64,000 nt of DNA from Neocallimastix lanati (nom. inval.) (lineage: Eukaryota > Neocallimastigomycota > Neocallimastigomycetes > Neocallimastigales > Neocallimastigaceae), in contig JACVTC010000226.1 in NCBI GenBank assembly GCA_016946835.1, positions 64,001-128,000 of the forward strand, in the 5' to 3' direction. Every line of letters starts with the position of its first letter. Within the stretch, counting starts at the first letter, position 1. This document shows positions 43,714-55,397 of this stretch, in pieces. The notes beneath the pieces are model-generated. The model did not search any database and was not told the origin of the DNA. It saw only the letters and a list, made by a program, of their open reading frames with translations. The translations under genes and the position numbers were made by a program.

Positions 43714-43862
43714 TTTTTTTTTTTTTTTTTTTTTAGACAGGGGAGAGAATACACTTCCAAAACTTTATTAAATTTTATTTTAAAAAATACATGTAGGTGA
43801 AAAGTACATTTGAAATTAAAAATAAAAAATTTAAAAAATAAAAAAAATAAAAAAGCTCGAAA
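43714..43862 (-). repeat. LINE B/unit 3' tail fragment
   Basis: Poly(A) (poly-T 43714-43734), tail to AGCTCGAAA, interrupted by the next insertion. Confidence 0.75.
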
Positions 43863-44159
43863 TTTTTTTTTTTTTTTTTTTTTTTTTTAGACAGGGAAGA
43901 GAATACACTTCCATAACTTTATTAATTTTATATTAAAAAATACATGTAGGTGAAAAAGTACATTTAAAATTAAAAATAAAAATAAAAAGTTAAAAAATTA
44001 AAAAATAAAAAGCTCGAAAATACTATGTATTTCGGCAAGTTGTACTATACAAGAATTTTTCCCTTCCCAACAAATAAAAAAAAAAAAAAGAAATAAAACC
44101 TAGAAGTAACATCTTTTAAAATAGATTAGTGTGGTTTCCACTATACGTGCAGGGAGCAT

Positions 44160-44162
<3 letters not shown>
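43863..44162 (-). repeat. tRNA-Ser unit fragment (tail and body), continues at 46345
   Basis: Poly(A) (poly-T 43863-43888), tail and body to GTGCAGGGAGCATAAA (44147-44162). The outer LINE B fragment is inserted there and the unit continues at 46345-46386 before LINE A. Its tRNA part is not found on the other side of LINE A. Confidence 0.75.
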
Positions 44163-44197
<35 letters not shown>

Positions 44198-44915
44198 CAG
44201 GGAAGAGAATACACTTCCAAAACTTTATTAATTTTATTATAAAAAATACATGTAGGTGAAAAGTACATTTGAAATTAAAAAAAAAAAAATTAAAAAATAA
44301 AAAAATAAAAAGCTCGAAATTACTATGTATTTCGGCAAGTTGTACTATGAGGGAATTTTTCCCTTCCTATCAAATAAAAAAGAAATAAAACCTAGAAGTA
44401 ACATCTTTAAAATAGATAGTGTGGTGTCCACTAAACTCTCCCCGGACTCATCATTTATTGAACTACTAGGGAGAGATTCATCCTTCGTAGCAATAGATGA
44501 CGATCCTGTATTATCATTATGCCTTATCAGTACGACGTCGACGCTCTTGGATAAGTTTGGTATTTTGCAAATACCTATCAAATAATAGCTCAAACGAACT
44601 ACTAATGATAGGTATTGCCCTTGTTAAGAATTCCGCCAAGCCCACAATTTTTGGAACAGGTGACTCAGATGAACCTTTGAAAAGTAGTTCATTTAATTGT
44701 CTCTGTTCCCCACTATCGAAATGTAGCTCATTTAAAACTAAAGTCCCACCAAGAAGGAACAAGTATATATAATGATTGATATAATCTTCAAAATTAGAAA
44801 TAGAGTCATAGGAAGAAAGAGGATTAAACGCTCTAATCTTCCTAAGGAATAAAACATAGAGATCATCGATGAAATTTAAAGAATTCCATCTAAAAGATGC
44901 AAGAGCATCGCATTT

Positions 44916-44950
<35 letters not shown>

Positions 44951-46344
44951 CAGGGAAGAGAATACACTTCCAAAACTTTATTAAATTTTATTTTAAAAAA
45001 TACATGTAGGTGAAAAGTACATTTGAAATTAAAAATAAAAAAAATAAAAAATAAAAAAATAAAAAAGCTCGAAAATACTATGTATTTCGGCAAGTTGTAC
45101 TATGCGGGAATTTTTCCCTTCCTATCAAATAAAAAAGAAATAAAACCTAGAAGTAACATCTTTAAAATAGATAGTGTGGTGTCCACTAAACTCTCCCCGG
45201 ACTCATCATTTATTGAACTACTAGGGAGAGATTCATCCTTCGTAGCAATAGATGACGATCCTGTATTATCATTATGCCTTATCAGTACGACGTCGACGCT
45301 CTTGGATAAGTTTGATATTTTGCAATACCTATCAAATAATAGCTCAAACGAACTACTAATGATAGGTATTGCACTTGTTAAGAATTCCGCCAAGCCCACA
45401 ATTTTTGGAACAGGTGACTCAGATGAACCTTTGAAAAGTAGTTCATTTAATTGTCTCTGTTCCCCACTATCGAAATGTAGCTCATTTAAAACTAAAGTCC
45501 CACCAAGAAGGAACAAGTATATATAATGATTGATATAATCTTCAAAATTAGAAATAGAGTCATAGGAAGAAAGAGGATTAAACACTCTAATCTTCCTAAG
45601 GAATAAAACATAGAGATCATCGATGAAATTTAAAGAATTCCATCTAAAAGATGCAAGAGCATCGCATTTAAAAATCCAATGTTCAAAAGATTGTTTATCT
45701 TCGCCACAACAGGGGCAAGACTTGGGACAATCTTCTGAAACTCTACCCATTCTAATAGCAATAGTAGTATTGTATTTATAACCACAGCGTAAACGAATAA
45801 TCCACGAAAACCCTAAGTTGAATTGGGGATATTTTAAACTAAGCATAATTATAGCTTTATTGTTTGAGAACTTATTACGATCGTAATTTTGACCTTTAAT
45901 ACCTTGAAATTTGGCAACTGATTTCCAGTAACGTTCTAAAATATCGTCATATTTTTCACATTTATATTTTTTGATTTTTTTATACAGTGTTCTAGATTCT
46001 TTAGTCCAGGAATAATGCATCGCATTTAAAAATCCAATGTTCAAAAGATTGTTTATCTTCGCCACAACAGGGGCAATACTTGGGACAATCTTCTGAAACT
46101 CTACCCATTCTAATAGCAATAGTAGTATTGTATTTATAACCACAGCGTAAACGTATAATCCACGAAAACCCTAAGTTGAATTGGGGATATTTTAAACTAA
46201 GCATAATTATAGCTTTATTGTTTGAGAACTTATTACGATCGTAATTTTGACCTTTAATACCTTGAAATTTGGCAACTGATTTCCAGTAACGTTCTAAAAT
46301 ATCGTCATATTTTTCACATTTATATTTTTTGATTTTTTTATACA
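44163..46344 (-). mobile_element. LINE B 5'-truncated copy (outer), containing another
   Basis: 16-bp target-site duplication GTGCAGGGAGCATAAA (44147-44162 and 46345-46360). Outer element: 44163-44917 plus 46017-46344, truncated at its 5' end inside the region before the zinc finger. It is interrupted by the inner copy. Confidence 0.88.
44918..46016 (-). mobile_element. LINE B 5'-truncated copy (inner)
   Basis: 1.1 kb with poly(A) at 44918-44947 and 13-bp target-site duplication GCATCGCATTTAA (44905-44917 and 46017-46029). It encodes only the C-terminal end: YSWTKESRTLYKKIKKYKC, the CPCCGEDKQSFEHWIFKC finger, VGLAEFLTSAIPII and SKSVDVVLIRHNDN. Typical 5' truncation from incomplete reverse transcription. 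Confidence 0.88.
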
Positions 46345-46383
46345 GTGCAGGGAGCATAAAATATTTAATATATTTAAAAAATT

Positions 46384-46425
<42 letters not shown>

Positions 46426-46513
46426 CTAGGAATAAACTTTATTTAATAATATTTTTTTTAAAAAATACATGAAATTTAAATACATGAAAATTTTTTATAT
46501 TAATATTAAAAAA

Positions 46514-49500
46514 CTACGTTATGAGATTCGAGGACGAAAAGGCCTCTAACTCTTCCCATTCATCGAAGATAACCCCATGTGGATGAAAATTATCATTCGA
46601 ATCTGTATCAGAATTTCTTCTTTGCCTTATCGTTACGACGTCGACGCTCTTGACAACGGTAGGTCTAACACTATACAAATCGATCATGGTGTAAAAATCA
46701 CCAATCACAATAGGCATAACGTTAGTAAGGAATTCCGCAAGCCCCACAAAATATGAAATCGGGAAAGAAGACTCGTTCGAAGGTGATTGAAAAATATTAT
46801 TAATATATCGCCTTCTTTCCCCCGAGCCGATCTTTAAGATTTCAAATACTGCATTTCCGCCAAGAAGGAGACACAGCACGTAAAAATTGATATTATCATC
46901 AAAATCTTCCTCTTTATCATCAGGAATGTTCAATGATTTCTCATGAACAATTAGAGAAAAATTAATAAAAATTTCATCAACAAAGGGAATGAAATGTTGC
47001 CTAAATTCTTCAAATTTAGGACATAAAAGTATCCAGTGTGTAAAACTAGGTATGCTGTTACTCTCACCACAACAAGGGCAGTATGTTGGGCAATTTTCTG
47101 ATACTAGATTACTTTTAACATACGTTTTTACATCAAATTTGAATCCACATTTAATTCGTCCAATCCAAAAAAATCCAAGAGAAAATTGTGAATATTTAAG
47201 TGATAGACGATGAATAAATTTTTTAAAACCAAATTTAAATTTCTTGTATTTTGTAGATCTGATCGCAGGAGTGCTTGAATAATGAATATTTTCCCAGTAA
47301 AACTTCCTTATTTCTCCAGGAAGTTTATTACTGTGCTTGTGTACTGCTAAACTCCGTGCTTTTTTCGTCCATGAATAGTGAGAAAGTGTAGGTATATTTT
47401 TGACTAAATGAGAAATAATACAAGAAGAATCTTTCCACTTTTTAAAGCATCGAATCATCGCCTTAGCACAAAAACTAGCTATAGGAGGTATAGAAAGTTC
47501 CTTAGACATATTGTAAATTGAAGTATTGGAGGTTTTATTTTTAAACCCGAAACTCCAATACAAACCTCGATTAAAAGCAGTTTGAGCTTTTTCAGTATTC
47601 TTTTTATTTGAACCAAGTAAGGGAGCATAATAAAGAACTGAACTAAGGACAAAAGAAACTAGTATACGAGTTTTAAAGTAGAAAGGAACATTCCTATTGG
47701 TTAAAAAACTAAAGAAAGAGTTAACTGTATAATTAATTTTACTATTCATCTTAGCAATAATAGGTTTTAAATCCAACGATTCATTAAAAGGTATACCAAG
47801 ATATGTATATTGATTAGTGCTTGGTATATAGTTCATACCAAGTCTAAATGTAGGATTTTCATAATGTCTTGAAGGAATAAAATTCTTTGGTTTAACAACT
47901 AGTGTAGCGCATTTATTGATTCCAAAGGTCATTTCATTTTTAATACCCCAATCATGAGCAATATTCAAAAGGTTTTTAAGTGAAGATTTTGTAGGAGCTA
48001 ATAATACAATATCATCAGCAAATAATCCACCACAACACTTTTTCTTTTCAGTAATCACACCATATCTTTTACATTTATCAAAAATATCATTGATAAATAT
48101 ATTGAATAAGATAGGTGAGAGAGGACACCCTTGGCGAACACCACGGTGTATTGGAAATTCTTTTGAAAGTTTACCATTAAAGTTTGCACGAGCTTTCGAG
48201 GTAAGGTATAGATTAGTAATGAATTGAAGGCATTTACCACGAATACCAAGATTATCTAGTTTAGTAAGTATATTGTAAATTGGAACTGAATCATAAGCTT
48301 TTTTAAGGTCAAGAAAGGCAAGAAAGGTAAATTTATCCTTAAATTTTCTTCTTTGACAAATTTCACGAATGGATACAAATAAACTAATACATTCTTCTTT
48401 ATTTCTAAAACCAAACTGTTCTGGTCTAATTATTCCATTAGAAAAAGCATAGTCCGATATTCTTTTAGTGACAATTTTTGATAGAATTTTTAAACCTACA
48501 TTGATGAGTGAAATACCACGATAATTATTACAATCTGAAAGATCCCCTTTTTTAGGAATAGAAACAATAGAAGCAGAGTTCCATTCATTAGGAAAGTCAC
48601 CATCCCAAATTTTATTAAAAAGTAATAACAGACACTTTGCACAATCGGAATAAGTAACCTCTTGATTAGAGTCATCCTGAGAAGAATTTCTACTCTCAGA
48701 ATTAAAAAATGCTTTAAAAAATTCTGTAGGTATACCATCAGGACCAGGTGCTTTGTTATTTTTCATTGAAAGAACAGTTGAATGAATTTCTGACATGGAA
48801 ATAGGTTGATTAATATCCCATGATACCTGAGGAGTAGAAGAATTATTAAGTATTCTTTTCCAATAATTTTCATTAAGACTGTGACCAGTTATATCAGAAG
48901 CAAGTTCTTCATAGTGTTCTGCAAAACGATTGAGTTGATCTTCTTGGGATACTAGAACATTACCTTCTTTATCTTTAATGTATACAGGTGATTGGGAAGG
49001 AGAGTAAGAAGGTTTAGAAATTTTCTTAAGTCCAGACCAACCACGCTGGGCATCATTTTTTAAGAAACATTCGCCGATGGAATGAATCAAATTTTTAAAT
49101 CTAATATTTCTAATATTTCTTTTAATACTAATGATATAATCAGAGAGAACTCTATATTCTTTTGAGAGATCACAAAATTCTTGAAGATTTGACAAATCAT
49201 TACGAAGTTTAAAATTTTTAATCCTTTTATAAAATAAATGTTTTTCATGTGATAATTTCTTAATATAAGCAGGACAATGGAACGCTGAACCCTGTAAATT
49301 TGTAGGAACTCTTGCTTGAATGTCATCGCCTATTTTATTTGCTGTGTCAAGAAGTTTTTTAACCATTGTATTAGAGTCTAGATTATCATTATGTTCAAAT
49401 TCATCCAGTAAACATGTGAATTTATTATGAGAGAAGATTGCTTCACGTTTATCCCTACAAATTCGATTAGACCACTTAATTTGTTTATCCCGAGGGGGAG

Positions 49501-50599
49501 TAACAAAACCATCAGGAGATATTTTTTTACAAGAAAGAATAAGTGGTAAATGGTCAGAGATGTCATTAAAAGAGTAGCATACAGAAGCAATATTCAGATA
49601 ATTTCTTAATTTATCGTTCACTACTATAAAATCAATACAAGAATTCTTTCCACCATTAGACCAAGTAAATTGATGACCAACCATATCCATAACAAACCAT
49701 TGAGGGGAAATTCTAAGAATAAGATCTTTGAGTTGTTGCTTAGTCATGTTGAAATCACCAACAATAGCCGAAGGGTTATTCTGATGGTTCTTGAGCCAAT
49801 TAGCAAAATCAGTTTCCGCTTTTTCTCTAGAGTCTTTGTGTTTTTTGCTAGGGATGTAAATGTTCCCTAAAGAACATCTGACACCCCAAAAAGAGAATAT
49901 ATTTACTGAGAGTATATATCTATATTCAAAATCATCATTAGTGAATTGGCAGGAGGAGTGCACACCTATATAAAGGCCCCTCATACCAGGGATTTTTTTG
50001 TCCGCACGTCTCAGTACTGTTCTATAATGATTAAGGAATGGATATGAGTTAGAAAAGGAGTTAAGGAATGAACTATTACCGACTTCTTGAAGACAAATAC
50101 AAATAGGATTAAAGATTGAATTAAAATTGGTAAGTCCGTCACGTTTTTCAGAATTCCAACCATTTATGTTCCAGCTAATACAGAGGTTGAAATATTTAGT
50201 ATTCGAGAAAGGGTTAGCATACAGGAGGCTTTCAGAGATGGGGATTGAGGGTTCAGAATAATACCTGGTTCTATTATGATTAACATTACTAAATGTGCGT
50301 ATCCTTGAAGTAATCTTCCATTTAATTCTTTTAACAGGTAAGTGCTTAGTAATCAAATAAATAACCTTCAAATAATCCGTACAATTATTATAGTTAACTC
50401 TTAGGATGAAGTAGTTTTCCATATTAATATAGTGTTTTTTAACGATTCCATGAACAACTTCATTACAATTTGATATCTTTTTGCTTAAAAATTCCCATAG
50501 TCTACTTTCAGTCCAAGATTCAAGATCATGAATGAAAATTAAAACAAATTTATCATGGTCAGGACCATAAAGTCGCAGACCTCTTCGTATAGTTGACAT
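46514..50599 (-). CDS. LINE A polyprotein: endonuclease, reverse transcriptase, zinc finger
   Basis: 1361 aa, intact. It would nick chromosomal DNA and copy its own RNA there (target-primed reverse transcription). Residues about 15-100: beta-alpha-beta-beta-alpha-beta pattern, possibly RRM-like. 138-360: APE endonuclease, with WNING (143-147), Glu172, GDFN (281-284), CIDFIV (321-326) and SDH (348-350). 600-940: reverse transcriptase, with NNKAPGPDGIP, motif A FLDLKKAYD (762-770), motif B GVRQGCPLSPIL (820-831), FADD (860-863) and YLGIPF. CCHC finger: C1174, C1177, H1188, C1193. The last 160 residues contain VGLAEFLT and KSVDVVTIR, shared with subfamily B. All catalytic residues are present, so it is a candidate active element. 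There is no separate ORF1. Confidence 0.93.
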   Translation of the reverse strand: MSTIRRGLRLYGPDHDKFVLIFIHDLESWTESRLWEFLSKKISNCNEVVHGIVKKHYINMENYFILRVNYNNCTDYLKVIYLITKHLPVKRIKWKITSRIRTFSNVNHNRTRYYSEPSIPISESLLYANPFSNTKYFNLCISWNINGWNSEKRDGLTNFNSIFNPICICLQEVGNSSFLNSFSNSYPFLNHYRTVLRRADKKIPGMRGLYIGVHSSCQFTNDDFEYRYILSVNIFSFWGVRCSLGNIYIPSKKHKDSREKAETDFANWLKNHQNNPSAIVGDFNMTKQQLKDLILRISPQWFVMDMVGHQFTWSNGGKNSCIDFIVVNDKLRNYLNIASVCYSFNDISDHLPLILSCKKISPDGFVTPPRDKQIKWSNRICRDKREAIFSHNKFTCLLDEFEHNDNLDSNTMVKKLLDTANKIGDDIQARVPTNLQGSAFHCPAYIKKLSHEKHLFYKRIKNFKLRNDLSNLQEFCDLSKEYRVLSDYIISIKRNIRNIRFKNLIHSIGECFLKNDAQRGWSGLKKISKPSYSPSQSPVYIKDKEGNVLVSQEDQLNRFAEHYEELASDITGHSLNENYWKRILNNSSTPQVSWDINQPISMSEIHSTVLSMKNNKAPGPDGIPTEFFKAFFNSESRNSSQDDSNQEVTYSDCAKCLLLLFNKIWDGDFPNEWNSASIVSIPKKGDLSDCNNYRGISLINVGLKILSKIVTKRISDYAFSNGIIRPEQFGFRNKEECISLFVSIREICQRRKFKDKFTFLAFLDLKKAYDSVPIYNILTKLDNLGIRGKCLQFITNLYLTSKARANFNGKLSKEFPIHRGVRQGCPLSPILFNIFINDIFDKCKRYGVITEKKKCCGGLFADDIVLLAPTKSSLKNLLNIAHDWGIKNEMTFGINKCATLVVKPKNFIPSRHYENPTFRLGMNYIPSTNQYTYLGIPFNESLDLKPIIAKMNSKINYTVNSFFSFLTNRNVPFYFKTRILVSFVLSSVLYYAPLLGSNKKNTEKAQTAFNRGLYWSFGFKNKTSNTSIYNMSKELSIPPIASFCAKAMIRCFKKWKDSSCIISHLVKNIPTLSHYSWTKKARSLAVHKHSNKLPGEIRKFYWENIHYSSTPAIRSTKYKKFKFGFKKFIHRLSLKYSQFSLGFFWIGRIKCGFKFDVKTYVKSNLVSENCPTYCPCCGESNSIPSFTHWILLCPKFEEFRQHFIPFVDEIFINFSLIVHEKSLNIPDDKEEDFDDNINFYVLCLLLGGNAVFEILKIGSGERRRYINNIFQSPSNESSFPISYFVGLAEFLTNVMPIVIGDFYTMIDLYSVRPTVVKSVDVVTIRQRRNSDTDSNDNFHPHGVIFDEWEELEAFSSSNLIT

Positions 50600-51328
50600 A
50601 ATAAAATAAAAAACTTATCTATATTAATAAAAAGTTAAATGTAATAAAAAAATAAAAAAATAAAATTAGTAAAAATTAAAAAATTAAAAAAAAAAATAAA
50701 AATTTATTGCTGTTGTCTTCTCTTTCGTGTATTTTGTTTGCTAAAACTTGTTTGTTTTTCTTTCTTTTTGTGTTGACTAGTTTTAATTAATGATTTTCAA
50801 TTATAAATTCCTGTTTTATGTAAAAATTTCTGTAAAATAATCATATATAATATAAAATTTAAATGTTAATGAAATAATAGTTGTGAAAAACTATAAAAAG
50901 ATTCCCATCCGTTAAATAATGTCTCAAACACAAGCTTTGGAGTGAATCAATCTCCTACATTTCCATTTTACAATAGCTACATGAGAGTATAAATAATACT
51001 ATAGAAAAAAACATATACAAAATAATGCTAAAGTAAAAAATACAATAGATTCATTACAATGATAATATGTAGAAACTACATGATATTATTAATTGTACAA
51101 CTCCAATGTTACTACATATCCAGTTTAAGACATTATAGAACGTCAAGTTCACTTTCTACAGTCTTCCAGTATTCCAGATTTCTCTCTTCGTACTAGAAGC
51201 CACTTTAGAAAGGATAACCATTGATTATCATCAGAATCACAGAAAGCTGTAATTAGTACACCTGATATAGGTTATTCTTTTTCCATCAACCCTCCATGGA
51301 CCTGGAAAAACAGTCCACTTCATTGGGG
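50600..51328 (-). promoter_or_regulatory. LINE A 5' untranslated region
   Basis: Nearly identical to 16208-16940. The distal 200 bp (51120-51328) are less AT-rich and contain the sequence shared with the tRNA-Ser unit leaders (CTAGAAGCCACTTTAGAAAGG on the plus strand). An internal promoter for the element is expected here, but I see no diagnostic motif. Confidence 0.7.
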
Positions 51329-52141
51329 ACTTTATTAAATAAATTAAAATATTTTTATGTATTACATATAATTATAAAATAAAAAAATAAATTATATAAT
51401 TAAAAGATTAAAAAAAGAAAATAAACTAAAACACTTTAAATTATTAATAAATTTAATTTTTTTTTTTTTTAAATATTATTTTTTATTTTATTTTATTTTA
51501 TTTACTTTTATTATTTTTTTTTAATTAATTATTAATTATTTTTTTTTCTCTTTTTTTTTTTTTTTAAGAATAATTTAATTTAATTTTATTATTTTTATTC
51601 TTTTTATTTTATTTTAATTTTTATTTTATTATTTTTTTTTATTATAATTTATTATTACTACTTTTTTTTTTACTTTAAAAGTTACTGAGGAAATTTTATT
51701 ATTATTTTTTCCTTTATTCCTTTTGTTTTTTCTTTTTTAAATTTTTATATTTTTAATTATTATTATTTTTTTTGTTTTGTTTTGCATTGTTTTGTTTTAA
51801 TTTTTTTTTTTTTTTGTAATTTCTAAATTTTTAATTTATAGAAAAATACTTACTTAACTATTTTATATTATTTATTTATTATTTACTATATATTATTAAT
51901 TTTTTATTTTTATTTTTTTACTATTATTACTATTTATTTTAATAAATATATATATTAAATTTAGTTTATTTTATTTTAAATAATCAGATAGGCTTTTTTT
52001 TTTTAGTTTGTTTATAATGTACTAATAAATAATTTAATGCATTAAAAATAAATAAATTATGATATATTATAAAAAAAAAATCAATTATTATTTTCTTATT
52101 ATTCTTATTATTAATTTTTTTTTTATAATATTTCATATTAT
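51329..52141. other. Intergenic, T-rich; starts with a variant retroelement tail
   Basis: 51330-51410 matches the A-rich tail segment at 5046-5130. The rest, up to the transketolase stop codon, is low-complexity T-rich sequence. No ORF or RNA gene supported. Confidence 0.6.
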
Positions 52142-54729
52142 TTATTCTCTACGTAATCCAAAAATTCTACTTAAAATAACTCTTGGAGAAGAATTCTTCT
52201 TTTCATTTTGTGGAGGGATAGTAGGTTTAGTTTTTTCTACTAAAAGTTTAGCCTTCTTAGCTACTTCGGTTGGAACAAGTCCAAAGTGTTCAAATACCTG
52301 CTTAGCTGGAGCAGATAAACCAAAAGTATTAATACCGATGGATTCAGTAGCATATTTAGCCCAACCAAAAGTAGTACCAGCTTCTACACTAAGAACTGGG
52401 ATATCCTTTGGTAAAACTTCTTCACGATAGGCTTCACTTTGAGCATCAAATAAGTTTTGACATGGCATAGAAACTACACGAACAGGAATACCTTCTTCCT
52501 TTAATATCTTAGCAGCGTCAACACATAATGAAACTTCAGAACCAGAAGCAATTAAAGTAAGTTTAGCATTTGGTTCATCTTGTAAGACATAAGCCCCCTT
52601 AAGGGCCTTTTCAATGGAAGATCCATTTAATTGTGGTAAGTTTTGACGAGTTAAACATAAAACAGAAGGAGTAGTTTTACTGGTTAAAGCTTGAAGATAA
52701 GCAGCAGAAACTTCATTACCATCAGCTGGACGAATAACATTTAAATTTGGTTGAGCTCTTAACATAGCATAAGTTTCAATAGGTTGATGGGTTGGACCAT
52801 CTTCACCAACACCAATAGAGTCATGAGTCATAATATAAACGACTTGATGTTTGGAAATTGAACTTAAACGAACAGCACCAAGAGCGTAACTATAGAAAAA
52901 AATTATAAAAAAAATAAAAATAATATAAAAATAGATATATAGATATATATAAATATTTTAAAAAAAAATATTAAATAAATTTAGTGATATTTAATTTTTT
53001 TGTAAATAATAAATTTTTTATGTTAGTTTTTTTTTTTTTTAAAAAAAAAACAAACATAAATCTTAATTTACTATAAAAAAAAGATTTATGTGTTATGTTT
53101 TTTTTTAATTTACTATAAAAAAAATATACTTTATTTATTTAATAATAAAAATAAGATTCATTAAAATAAATAAAAAATTATTTTAATAAAGAAATGAACT
53201 GAATTGAAATTGAATTGAATAGGATTTTTACCCGATGAAGTTTAAGAAACCAGCACCAAATGGAATAATACCACAACCATAGGCAGACATACCATTCATA
53301 ACAGCAGCCATAGCATGTTCTCTAACACCGAAATGGAAGTAACGACCAGAGTAATCACCAATACCAGAATCATTCTATTTTATAATAATTATTATTAATA
53401 ATAATATTATGATATATATAATAATACATATTTAATATACATCAATTCTTTTTAAATAAATTTGACTTTATTTATCTAGACTATTATAAATTTTTAAAGA
53501 TATATATATAGATAGATTTACAGCTTGGAAATCCTTAGCAGTCTTCCAACGAGTAAGATTGGAAGCAGTTAAATCAGCAGAACCACCAATAAATTCTGGA
53601 ATAGCTTCACAAATACTGTTAAGAACAGTTTCTGATAATTTTCTATTATTTATTTATTTATAAATATATATATATTTATATTAATATTTATAATTAAATT
53701 TTAATATAATTAAAGAATCAAAAATAAAAATATAAAAAAATTTTTTTCTTTTCAATTCAACATCTATTTATTTAAATTACTATTATATTCTAGTTTTTTT
53801 TTAATTAAACAATAGTATTTTAAATTAATTTATTATTTCTATACCTAGTAGCAATTGGCTTATCTTCTGGAGTGTATCTTGGTAATAATTTTTCCCAGTC
53901 TTTTGGTAATTCACCTCTTAAACGTCTTTTAATTTCATTAGCCTTTTTTTTTTATTTTTTTAATTTTTTAAAAAAAATTAATAATAATAATAATAATAAA
54001 AAATAAATAAAATTATAATAAATATATTGCAAATAATGATTTAAATTTTATAAATAAATATATATATTATAAAAAAATTTTTTTAATTTATAAAATTATT
54101 ATAAATAAAAAAAATATTTAATATATATTTACTTCAGTTGGGTAGACAGAAGCATATCTTTCGAAAAGATCGTTCCATTCCTTTTCAAGAACAGTACCTC
54201 TTTGGTTAACTTCATTGTAAAGAGCATAAACCTTATATATATATATATTATAATTATTATTATTAAAATTTTTATTAAGTATAAAAATTTATTTAGTATA
54301 GAAAATATATTATTTTTTTAAAAAAAAAAAAATTTAGAACCTATTAAAAAAAATAGTATATAAAAAATATATATTTATATATTATTAATTTTTCTTTTCA
54401 AAAGTACTAAATAATTCATTATTTACATCTTCTGGAACATCAAATGTCTTAGTTGGATCTAAACCGAAAACTTTCTTAATTCTAGCAATTTCATCAGACT
54501 TAAGTGGAGATCCATGGACCTTTGGAGTTCCTTGAAGTAATGAACCAAAACCAATAGTAGTACTAATTTAAAAATTTTATGTTGAAAAAACAATTAGTTT
54601 TAAAATGAAATAAAAAAAAATATATTTTTAAATACAAATTAAAAAATTAATCCATAACATTTATTTTAGAATATTTTTCTTAATTACAAAAAAAAAATTT
54701 TATATATATATATATACATATTAAAAAAC

Positions 54730-54776
<47 letters not shown>

Positions 54777-55358
54777 AAAAATAAATATAAAAAATTTATA
54801 ATTCAATTTTATATTATTATATACCGAATGTAAATAAGAGTTGGTCTGGTAGTATCCTTCTTAGCTTCTTCAATGGCATTAGCAATAGCTTCAAGATCAT
54901 TATCACCATCAGCTACCTTAAGAACTTGCCAGCCATAAGCCTTAAAACGAGCACAAACATCTTCAGTGAATTGAACACAAAGTTCACCTATTATTTAAAA
55001 TGAATTAATTTTTTTTATAATAATTGTAATAAATATCATTTCTTTTTATTACTATTTTTTTTTCTTTTTTTTTATTTATTGTTATAATATTAATAATTTT
55101 TTATCATTATATTAAATTTTTTTCCTTTATTTCATTAATATATATATATATATACCATCAATTTGAATGTTATTGGCATCATAAAGAGCAATTAATTTAC
55201 CCAATTTAAAATGACTATATATTTTTTATTATATTATTATTTTAAATTATTAAAAAAAAATAACAAAGAATTTTATTAATTATAATAATTTTAATAATAA
55301 TAATAATAAATATAGATATATATTAATTTATAATAATTATATTATTTTAATCATATTT

Positions 55359-55397
<39 letters not shown>

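Larger units (their letters stand above)
46387..51328 (-). mobile_element. LINE subfamily A, copy 1: full length and intact
   Basis: 4.94 kb with poly(A) at 46387-46422, 3'UTR with AATAAAG before the tail, one uninterrupted ORF and a 5'UTR at 50600-51328. The left flank is a tRNA-Ser unit body; the right flank is a variant tail (51330 on), so no matching target-site duplication is seen and the locus may have been rearranged after insertion. Confidence 0.92.

Noticed and set aside
44325-44772. Plus-strand ORFs over the LINE B 3' end (44325-44585, 44497-44772, 45023-45526)
   Set aside because: Antisense to the conserved LINE B C-terminal domain; conservation follows the sense frame.
46387-51328. 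Target-site duplication for the intact LINE A
   Set aside because: Left flank ends AAAAAATTAAA and right flank starts ACTTTATTAAATAAATTAAA; the short ATTAAA match is expected by chance here, and the flanks belong to different repeats.
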